A DNA stretch of 64,000 bases from Pegea sp. RAD2-039 (taxonomy: Eukaryota > Chordata > Thaliacea > Salpida > Salpidae). Each line of letters opens with the position of its first letter. Positions within the stretch are counted from its first letter, which is position 1. This document shows, piece after piece, positions 26,101-38,100 of this stretch. Below the pieces are notes generated by a model. The model saw nothing but the letters and a program-made list of their open reading frames with translations, searched no databases and had not been told where the DNA came from. The stretch lies in the NCBI GenBank assembly GCA_034620365.1, contig JAQGEQ010000273.1:50597-114596 (forward strand), written 5' to 3'. Both the position numbers and the translations under genes were made by a program.

Positions 26101-29100
26101 GCTGATGATCATGTGAAGATATTGGATGTTGATCATCATGTGATGATGTTGGACTGATGACGTCTTTTACTAATGATTCATTAAGATCAGCTGGAAGAAG
26201 AAATGACGTCATGAAGGTAATCCACTGTTGGAAATTCGAGTTCGTCACTAGGAGCTTGATGATGCAGTTGACGTAGTCCTGATGACGTCATCAACATTTG
26301 GTTAGTGGTTTGCTGAGGTGGTTTGATTTACCTGGTATCCATACATGTCAATATAAGGTAAGTTTGAAAGAGTGTAAGCGCGCGTTGATGTAGTCGAAGC
26401 ATCTTCGTTCAGATCTTCATTAATTGACTCTTCTACGATCAGAGAAAGGTCTGCATGCTGATGATCTTGTGAAGATGCTGGATGTTGATGATCTTGTAAA
26501 GATGCTGGATGCTGATGATCATGTGAAGATGCTGGGTGCTGATGATCATGTGAAGATATTGGATGTTGATCATCATGTGATGATGTTGGACTAATGACGT
26601 CTTTTACTAATGATTCATTAAGATCAGCTGGAAGAAGAAATGACGTCATGAAGGTAAAACGCGATTCGCGTCATCTGACTCACTCGAATTTGCTTCTAGA
26701 ATGAAATTGATCAGGTGACCATGAACAGGATCAATCTCATCAAAGATGAGAGAGAAACCGCGATCTAAGATACATCGAGGCCATTCTAGAGTCAACATCA
26801 ACCTCCGGAATATCAAAGGATAAGCTCCAAGATAAGTTGAAAAAGCTGCGGCAATTGATGAAGATCCAATCAACCTTTCAAGTCGATCGTTGTAGCAATC
26901 TGACGAAATATTAAAGTTGGCGGGAATAGAGTGCGTGAAAGCCGGCAGAAGTACCAAGAATCATCCGATATCGTTCGTGTTCTTTGTAAAGAATTTTACG
27001 GAAATTTGCAGTAATATGAAGTCGATCTTCCATCTCAACAATCTTTTCTTCTTGAAGATTTTTGTCGGAAGTAGCAGCTTCAAATCCATCTGACATCTCT
27101 TTTAATCTTTTTTCTAAAGATTGCTTTTTACTCTCCAAAGTCTGAAGCTTTTCTTCAGCATCAACTGAACAGATTGAAAATAGTTAACCACCTAGCAACC
27201 GGTTAACCACCTAGCAACTAGTTAACCACCTAGCAACTAGCTAACCACCTAGCAACCGGTTAACCACCTAGCAACCAGTTAACCACCTAGCAACTAGTTA
27301 ACCACCTAGCAACTAGCTAACCACCTAGCAACCGGTTAACCACCTAGCAACCAGTTAACCACCTAGCAACCAGTTAACCACCTAGCAACCAGTTAACCAC
27401 CTAGCAACCGGTTAACCACCTAGCAACCAATTAACCAACTAGCAACCAGTTAACCACCTAGCAACCAGTTAACCACCTAGCAACCAGTTAACCACCCAGC
27501 AACCAGTTAATCACCTAGCAACCAGTTGACCACCTAGCAACCAGTTAACCACCCAGCAACCAGTTAATCACCTAGCAACCAGTTGACCACCTAGCAACCA
27601 GTCAACTACCTAGCAACCAGTTGATCACTTAGCAACTAGTTAACCACCTAGCAACCAGTTAACCACCTAGCAACCAGTTAACCACCTAGCAACCGGTTAA
27701 CCACCTAGCAACCAGTTAACCACCTAGCAACCAGTTAACCACTTAGCAACTATTTTTCAACAAACCGATTGAAATGGAAGTTTGTTTAACTTTGTTCTTG
27801 AGAGGATTAACTTTTTGTTGGAGAGTTTGATGATATTTCAAGACTCCTTCAACCCATTCAAATAACGCTCCTTAAAACATAAAGATCAAAAAGATGAAGA
27901 TCACAGAAGAAACTCTTTTACCAGCAGCTTCATTATTTCCAGATTTTTCTACCATCATCTTTTTCGAATGATTCTTATTTACAAAAGATTCTGAATTCTC
28001 AAAAGTAATCTGAAACAAATTAGTCCAGTCAGAAAGAAGTAGTTTCATCTCAACTACTTGATGAAATGGAAGTTCATCAAACGAAGATAACTCGTCGAGA
28101 AATCGTTCTATATTCGCCATTTGACGTTTACCGCCTTTATTCCACGTCAAATCTGTGTTGCTATTGGATGATTTTAAGATCAAAATCACCGAAGACATCA
28201 AATCTTCAATTTCTTTTTGAGGTCGTTGGATTGAACGAAATTCGATGATATCCTAAAAAATAATTTCATTCATAAAAATGATCGAGTCACGTGTTCACTG
28301 ATTTCATTTACAGTTTCATTCATAAAAACTATAGAGTCACGTGTTCACTGATTTCATTTACAGTTTCATTCATAAAAACTATAGAGTCACGTGTTCACTG
28401 ATTTAATTTACAGTTTCATTCATAAAAACTATAGAGTCACGTGTTTACTTATTTCATTTACAATTTCATTCATAAAAATGATCGAGTCACGTGTTCACTG
28501 ATTTCATTTACAATTTCATTCATAAAAGTTATCAAATTACTTGTTCACTGATTTCTTTCACAATTTTCTTCGTATCGGCGACGATAGCGGCTTTTTTAAA
28601 AAGAGCTTTTTCATAAGCGAGCTCATATTTAGGGAGGGACTTTTTCAAATAGTAAATCGTTTTTATTTGCTTGTTCACCGCCGACACCTATATCAATAAA
28701 ACCGAAAAAATAAATAAATTTTGATGAAGTATCACAAGAAACCTGTTTTTCTAAGATCACCATGTCCTGTCCAATTTGAGAGAGAAGTTTACAAATTCCA
28801 ATTTTATGTTCTTTTAAGACCTGTAGTAAAAATATTTTCAAATTTTTGTCAACTTTAGTAGATTTTTTTTCAAACTTTTTTTTCTTTATTTAAATCTTTA
28901 TAAAGTTTTTCTGCAATCAAATTTTCTCCTTCGATATTTTCAAAAGCATCTTTAATTTTTTCATGAGTGGATTTAATGACTTTTTCATGATGACAGTAAA
29001 TATTCGTAAAAGAAATAACATATTTTTCAAAAGTTTGATTTGTCACATATCCATTGACACTGTAATCAATTCACAAAACTATTTGATTTGTAAAAATCAC

Positions 29101-32100
29101 TTTCCAAACCTAAAATGTTGATTCTCTTGTTTCATTCTGATAGAAAGATGCATATCAGCTAGCAAATGTGAAATGTTCTTCCATTTTGTCATCTCTTCTT
29201 CAGATGAATGTTTTTTTGTTTTATATTTGAGGATGAGATACAAAGCATTATTAACAAGTTGGTCATGTGACCAATCGTTTATCATGATGACATTGACTCT
29301 TGCAAATAATGAAGAAAATTGAAAACTGTTTTCAACAAATGGTGCCCCTAAAATTTGATGATTGTTTTAAATAAAGAAGAATTTATATTCCTGATAAGGA
29401 CCTGTTTTAGAGAATAATAAAACTATTCTGATGTTCTTGACGACAGTTTTTAAAAAGAAGTCCCAAGCAACCTCTTTTGAATAGATTAATCCTGAAGAGT
29501 TCACATCACTTCTGAATGAATTTGAGATTGTGGTTTTTTCATCGGAAGTAAAAAGATGAGAAATCCTTTTCTGCTTCACAATCTCTTCTAATAAGATCAA
29601 GCAATCTTCAGAAAGATCACTAAATTTTCAGATCAGTTAGATATCAGCAAAATTAACAATTTAAATCACCTTGTATCTGGTAACAGTAAAATGATTTTTT
29701 GTTTTTTGATTCCAACTTTCATATAAGATTGAACAATAAATTTCTTGAAATGTAAAAATTTACTTTCATCTTCATCATCTTTATCAAGATTCGAAGGTGG
29801 AAGAGTAGATACCCGAAAACTAATCAAATGACCAACTAACAACAGATACAAGTAAAAAAAAACCCGAAAAAATTAAACTTTAAATCTTTCACCTAACTTA
29901 ACAATCAAAGATGATGAAACAGGGACCCCAGCTCCAGCTAAGATCACATGTGAGATCATATGAGGTCCTTGAAGAACTTTAGTTAATCTACAAGTCAACT
30001 TGATGACGTCATCAGTTAAATTTAAAGTCATTTGTGTTTCTATTTTGTTGTATTCCTGTAAATATTCAATGATGACGTAAATGATGAAGAAGTCATTTTC
30101 TTTTTACTCTTGTTGCTTCTTCTAATAATCTTCGGACTTTTTCAATCTTTACTGGTTTGTAGTTTAAATCATTTTCAGTAAACTTTGAATCAGATGCTTG
30201 AGTATCTCTACAAATCAAAGAGTGTCTTTGAATCTAAGATCTTCATCTGTAACTACATAAAAGAAACTTACTTCACAGAAGACACTAATCCACTTTCCAT
30301 CTCTTCAATACTACTAAAGATCGGTTGATGATGACTCATCACAATCTCCAAGTGTTTGTTATCAGTCAGATATTTACGAATAGAGGATGTTAGCTCTTGT
30401 AAGTATCTTTCCTTATCAACAGATGTTCCCTAGAAACTCAATTAGTTTCAATTGATCTTTAGTTTAGACTCACCATCCGTTTTCCATAAATCCAATCACA
30501 TTCATGCCTCCACAACATCAACAACTGCTCTTCCTCAATCTTTGGTGATCCCTTGAAACGAGTCAGAAGTCTTCGGAAGACTTTATCAAGATCATCTATT
30601 GCAAAGATGTAATGAGATCTCTCATATGTCTCTAAGTAGATTTTTCGGAGCCGTTCTTGAATTTGAATTGTTGTCTTCATCAAATTGTTCATCAAAATCT
30701 GGAGAAAATAAAAGATCAAAGACATTATAGGGATCAGATCCTCACCTCAAAAGACTTCTTCTCATTTTCAGGAAGATTTGAAGACATCTGGTTGGAAAAG
30801 AGACTCCTAAAAATTAAAAGAAGATCAGATAAATACTTTACAAGGAGCTCAATCAACCTAATGATCCTTAATTGACTCCTTTTAGAGGGATAGGGACACA
30901 TAAAAACAGCAAATTGCCGAAGAAAGTTCGCGCGTAATGACGTCATATCCGGTTTTGTAGTCGCCACATAAGTGACGTTCTTGATCTTTTGAAATTGATG
31001 ATTAATAGGATTGAGAACTCTTCCAGAATCCAGATGTTGCCGGATCAGTTCGGAGCAAGAGTTGGAGTCATCTACTCGACAAATATCTTTATCAAAGATT
31101 TTTTTCATCACGTGACTCACCTGAGCTTCGCGGCGCGCTGACGTCATCGATGATACAAAGAAGTCGTTTGTTAGCTGGAGGAGTAAAGACATCTGAGTGT
31201 CTCCATTCAATCTTCTTCTCGATCCTCTTCCAAAGATCACTCGCTCTCATCATCTTGTGACAATTGATGATGGCGCGCGGTAGACCTGTGACGTCATCAC
31301 CACTCAAAGCGTCCACACAGTTGCGGACCAGTCCACTTTTGCCACAACCCAATTCACCGACCACTAAACACGAATGACCGCCGCCCATCAAAGTGGTCAC
31401 GATGTGAGCCAGTTGACAAGTAGCTGTGGTTGGCACAAAACAGTCCTGGTCCGCATCCACAACACCAGAGACCTTAGGAAGACTTTGCTCCCAGCTGACA
31501 AAACAGCGTGTCTCAGGATTAATATATTGGCCCCAAATGTCCCCTTGATCCTCCGGGAAGACATCAGGCCACGTTTTCGACCACCAGGTGGCGAATGAAG
31601 CGCGCGACTCATCACTTAAGGTGCCGCCAAACGCCCAAAAAGCGGCAAAAGCCACGTAGCGCTGTTTTTCGTCATCAGTGACGTCATCAGGCACTGTCAG
31701 TTGCAGCAGACGACAGAAGGTGGTCGTCATGGCAACCACATCGACGTCAACAGCTTGTGTGAGTGGTTGGTGATTGGAATCACGTGATAGATGAGATGGA
31801 GTGAAAGATTGTTGGAAGTAAGCGATGAGGACTTCGAGGAAAGAGCTGGAAGATGATCCGATGCAGATCCGAAGATCTTCATTGATTGAATTCAACCAGT
31901 GATTAAAGATCAACCTCCACGTGATCTCTGCAAAGAATCATTAGAGGTGATGACGTGATATGACGTCATAATCACCTGATCCAGTGAAGTTGACGACTCC
32001 TAGATCAGCGACACTAGATGGAGTTAAAGAGGAAAGATCAGGAAGCTCCCAAATGATGCGGAGGTTCGTAGGGAGACGAATCCGGTGGTTGTTAGGGAAG

Positions 32101-35100
32101 CAGAACAATTGATCTGCATCATTATTGCTGTTGTGACGTAATAGACGCGCGATTAATGAGATGTTGTCGCTAGAAGCTTCTCCATCAAGTTGAAGTATGT
32201 TGATGATCGGTTTCTAGGGATTTAAAGATTTAAAGAAGAAGATGAGGTCAAAGATGAACCTCTAATTGATCTTCCTGCTCACAAAGATCTTCAAAAAGTC
32301 CTTGAAGAATTCCGCTCTTCCATCCCTGATTGAAAGAGTCGAAACATCCGAAAAGGTCCGAAGATGAAGAGTCAAGAGCGTTTAAATAAATCTACATCAA
32401 ATGAGTTAGAAGTTGGGATCAGATCATGGATGCAAGGAACCTTTTTGTGATTGACTTTGTATCCGAGTTGACGGATTGTTTGGAGGTAGAGACGGATGCA
32501 AGTTGACTTTCCACTCCCACAAGGTCCCACAACTACAACTGATCTCATGGATTCAGCGATCTATCAACCAATCAGAGATGAAAAGATGAGAAGAGATCAG
32601 ATGAAGGACTCACTTGGAGCAATTGAGCTGTTTTTGCCTGGAAGCTTTCAGATGCACTCAATTGACAGATCGATGTCGCGATCGCGATAGCAGCTTCTAC
32701 GTCATCAGTCTCGTTGACATCCGGGAGAAGTTTTGCTTCAAAAGGTCGGACATCCGGTTCATGAATAGGAATACTCACCTAGAAAATTAAAAAAAAAGTT
32801 TTTGGAAACACTTTTTTACGCATCAACAAACATGAGTGTTCATCATGTTGACACTGGATGTTGCTTGATTCACAGATGACTCCTCTGATTGATGATTGAT
32901 CCCAAAATCCACATCAGAGTCTGTAAAAAGATCCATAACAAGAGTGGAGATCATACTCTTTTCATCTTGATCTTTAATCCTCGGAGCAAGGATGTTTCTT
33001 AGAGATTGGGCAAGAGCTAGCTCCTCAACTTTCTTCACATCTTCTAAAGACTCACTGCAACATCCAATCTTAAAGAAGATCTTTAAAAGATCTTAAACTC
33101 ATCACTTGTTGATTTTATCTCTTAAATGTTCACTGATCATTGCATCCAAACCAATCCCTGCGCATTCAACCACGTGCTGAAGAAGTCTCGGGGACAATAG
33201 GGAGCTAACTTGCCCATATACGGTTGGAAGAGCTTTTAGATCAATTGAATTGAGGTCTAAAGATGTTGAGTTTAATATCAAAACTTTGAAGTGAAGATCA
33301 CTTGCTTTCAAGATACTTTTGTGTCTTACATGAAGACACAGTGGAATTTATCGTGTCAGAAAGTTGTTTGAGTATCCCAAGTTTATTTGCAAGCTCCTTG
33401 GCATTAGTGAAGCCTTGAGATAATAACTGAACCTCCAAAACTACTTTTGTATCTGGATTTAAAGGAGCTACAACCCTACAAAAAGATTTTATAAATAATT
33501 GAAGAATTTAAATCAAACAAACCTGAATTGTGATAAACATTCTCTACTTAGTTTTGTACCAATAGCCGGTGTCGGTAAGATGTTGCAATCAGAACGTTTG
33601 TTGATAGTGATGAAGCAAGCAAAGGAGGGATTAATTGAGATATCTTCTCCTAAAAGTGCCACTGATTCTTCTTTAGTACTAACCGCTTTTTGAACAACTG
33701 ACATAAGTTGAGTGACTACAGATATCAAACTAAAATGTAAAGAATCAAAGTTTTCTAAACAAATCCAACAACCACTTTCAATCAAACCAGTGAAAATATC
33801 ACCTAAATTCAAAAAGAGTTGAAAATATTAAAAAGTTTTCAAGATATTTCAAACTAACTGATGATTGATAAGTTAGTGGACTTGATACAAGGAATATTAT
33901 ATAAACATTTTCCAAATTGTAAGGACACTTCATCAATTATTTCAGGTCTTTTGATATTATTACTCATCAAAGCAATCCCATTATTAAAATAAATCGTTTG
34001 ACAAATTGCTAAAATATTTCGATCACAGTTTAAGCTTAGTGTATGTCTATAAACAGAAATAAGATTAGATGAAGTTGAAAGTGTTTGAATGAATCACCTG
34101 GTAGCTGAGCCTTGATATTCATAACCATAATTGAAATTAAAATTTAGGATATTTAACTTAACTAACATTTCTTCACAATCATAAATATGTTTCAACTTTG
34201 ATTTCCATTCAAATAAATCCTAGAAAAAAAATTGTAGAAAAAAATTTGAAGTTGAATAAAAGAAATTATTTCTAACATTTTCTAATCCTCTAGATTTTAT
34301 AATTTCTTGAATTTCATCACAAATGTCTCTCTGTTGGGCTAGAAGTGAGATTAAACCTGACAGTTTCTTTATTTGAGAAGGGAATAAAAGTATCTTTTCA
34401 CTTTCATCACTCTAAATAAGTTTTGATTACAAAGATTTCTCGTCAAGATTTCCTAATAGCTCAAACCTTATTATCTTCATATGAATTTATAGAAGAGACA
34501 GAAGTTTGAGGTCTTTCTTCCGGAGGAGCTAATGGAGTCTTGTATCTTTCTCTACTTATATTTTGAGACATAATTCTGTATGTGTCTGAAGAAACAACTA
34601 AATTTATGAAACTTTTTATTCATTTTCATTTTACCTTTTGTATCTTCATTCAAAATTGAAATATTTGAATTCAAAGACCTAAAAATTTTTTTGTAGAATT
34701 CAGTTATTAAATCAAAGACTTTTTGAAATCAGTGAAATTATTTTTGAATTATTTTTAATTATTTGTCAGCTTCAAATTTGTTCTTTCAATTTTCATGCAG
34801 ATCTTGGAGTAAATATTTTGAAGTATTTTTATCTTTATACCGATTTTTGTTAGAAATAAAAGTCCTTGTTTTTCTTCTTTTCAAATTCTTTATCTTTCCA
34901 TAAAAATTATTATTCCTTAAAGTATTTGTGAGTTAAGAAATTAAAGATTTCAAATTTTAAGATTAAATTTCAGATTTGTAACAAACTACCAACTTTATTG
35001 ATAAAGAAGAAGCAGTTCGCGATTCCGTAAATGAATAATCTTCCTCGGATTTTCCATTCTTCCTGAATTCTTGAGAATTTTTTTCATCTTCAATTCCCTT

Positions 35101-38100
35101 CGACAACAAAATCAATAATTTCAAACATTTTCTCGAACATCTGAACCTTTAACATCTTCACAGCAGCATCCAATGAATCTTCGATTATTTTGAAAACGTT
35201 TTCAATTTGTAATTGACAATCAGAAGCTTTCAACGCGTTCTCAACCAAGATATTCATCTAGAAGCTTTGATTTAATCACTTCAAACCGACTTTGTCACTT
35301 ACTTTTATTTTTGTAGCGAGTAAAACAATCTGCATCGGATTATGCAGCATCCACGATATGTCTTTGTTAGAAATAGAGCTCCCAATTGATTGAAATAAAT
35401 CTTTAGCGATCTCAGAAGACACCTGTGAGTAGATGATGTTAAAGAGATGAGATAGACGCAAGAGATGTACATTATCTTCTTTAGGACTAGATCTTGCTTC
35501 TGATGAAGATGCTCTTTGAGATGCAGCACTTGATGGTCTACTGATCCGAATCCTAGATGCTCCCGCACTCCGGAACTCTTGTTCAACTTGAGCAGGTCTT
35601 GGAGGATTTCCAAGAGCAACATGAAGAGTTTCCTGAAGACATAAAATTATCAGATGGATTTTAAAGATGTCTTTTTACCTGGATGCTAGTCTGAATTGAG
35701 ATGCTCAGTTTAGAGAGCCAATGAACAAGAGGAAGATCATATGGAAGAGGTTGATTGAAGACTGTTAGCTCCCCACAAGGACTCCTGATCCCGATCACTT
35801 CAAATCTCTTCTTCTTTTGGGATGTTTTTCCACTCCCTGAATTAGGAGTAACTTCTTGGAGTTCCAACTTGCCAAGATTCAGAAATATTTTCCATAAAAA
35901 TCTAGAAAATGAAAAAAAGTTGAAAATTTCTAAAAAATTTTTCATTTTTCTGATTACTCGTTGACTTTAGAAAGATCAGACTCAAAAGAGATCACTGTAA
36001 AAAGATCTTCATCTGAGAGGAAGTAGAAACGCGAGAACTGACGTCGATAACGCTCCAAATTACTCAACAACTTCTTATGACACCTTTTCAATTTGATCTC
36101 CATCTTTTCAAGGACTTGAAGTAATCCTTAGAAATGATCATTTGAAATTGGGATCACTTTAGATGAAGATGAAGACCTTTTCTGGAGCAGTTTTGGAGCA
36201 CATTATTGTTCTTTTCAGCCATCTTCATCAAGACACGAAAGTCTTTACTGACTACAGCGAACGTATTTGCTTCATTTGGTAATGAGACTCGAATATCTGA
36301 ATCTTTAAAACGATCCAAAGTTGAAGATGAAGATCAGGAAGATACTTACTTGAATAAATTTCATTTAATTGAATCCAATGAAGCTGAACCTTATTCCACA
36401 GCTTCAGAACAATCTCTACGAGCTGTAAACTCTTCTGCCACTTATTTACTTCATCTTGGAACGATCCCACTGAATTACTACCTCTGATCCGAGTCAGCTC
36501 CATCTAATGAGAAGACACAATAATCGATTATCCAATCAGAAATCGATATTTTACTTGATGATGTTCTAAATCATTAAGGATCTGTGGGACATTATGAAGG
36601 AGGAAGATCGGACTTGCATCATCTACAAGATTCTTTAAACTGACTGGAAGAGAGAAAGAAGAAGTTCTTCCACCTCTTGAGATTGATCCAGATGATTTGC
36701 TTCCATTAGTGAGTCTGCAGATGAAGAGTCAGATCTGTTTTGAACTTTGACCCTTACTTACTTATCAGTTACAGGTTTTGAGATGCTAGTTGCAAATCCA
36801 AGATCGTTACTTGTGATTCCACTTTCTACATCTTCTTCTTCTTCCTTCTTAACAGATTTTAAATCCAAATAGATCTTCATCTCAAAGACTTTTCCTAACC
36901 ACACCTCCTCACAAGTCTTCAGTGAGTTCTCAATCGTCAAATCTGATCAATACTTCTTGATGAGGATCAGAATCTCTTGAGGAGTCTTTACCTTTCACTG
37001 CTCGCTGCACAATCATCTTCACCTCTTCTTGGTTCCTCTGAAGACCTAAATCCATGATCTCCTTAAGAGTCATCTTCTCTAGATTCTCTTTTTCTGGTTG
37101 TATTCCTTCTGAATCTCAAAGTTAGATGAAAAAGAAGACACAAAGAAGATCACCTGAGACACGAGCAACTTGCTTCCAGTGTCGAGTCCTCATCGCATCA
37201 TGATTTAGGTCTTTAAGAAGAGGGATGTTCTCTTCAATGCAATTTACGGAAGAGATGATCTCATCATAAACGTCCCAATCATCCACCTTAAAAGATGAAG
37301 ATATGATCTTTGAAAGAAGATCAAAAGTATCTTACTCCGGGAGGTAGAAGCCGGATCATCTCTCGCTGCTTCTGAAGAGATCTTTGGAGAGGATGTATTT
37401 CAATTTCTCGCCATTTCTTGCTCTTCCATAACTCTTGATCTTCATCTATAATCTCTTTTTGATGCCAAATAATCTTAAGATTCTTAAGATCATGTTGATA
37501 TAGAGATAAGATGTGAAAGTTCACAACTGAAGATTGTAGAAGATCCTGAAGATGAAATTGATGAGATTAAGGTCTCTAGATGAAGATTCAAGGACTTGAA
37601 GTTGGATTAAGTCTTGAGCTTCTTCTTGAATATCTTTTAGTCGATCTTCAAATATCTCAATGAGTCTCAAAGCTTCTTCCTTTATACAATCTCTAGAAAA
37701 GACCTTTGAAGATCTTAAATCTTCATCTAGAAGATTAACTCGGACACTAAAGCTGTTCAGATCACAAGTGATACTCTCTGCTTCCTCCTGAAGATTTCTG
37801 ATGATCAGAAGATGCAGTAAACAGAAGATTCTTACCTGAATCCGGGGTCCAAGTCTTTGCTTTGCCAACGAAACTTTTGTCTTCAATTGACTCCATCGAT
37901 TCGGAGAAGACACAAAAAGATCCCTGATCTCATCAGATGGATGCTCCCCGTACTTCTCCAACATCTCAAGAGTCTTCTTCATCACCACAAATCTGTGAAT
38001 CAATCAAGTCACAAAGATCATCCAAAGATGACTCCCAAACCTCGCATCCATGTCTTCCTGCTCCACTGAGATCTGATTGAAGAGTCTCATCATCTTCATA

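Noticed and set aside
27180-27752. Regular short repeats suggesting a CRISPR array
   Set aside because: There are no unique spacers and no cas genes, and the setting is a eukaryotic intron. It is a plain tandem minisatellite; the same holds for 45,395-45,762.
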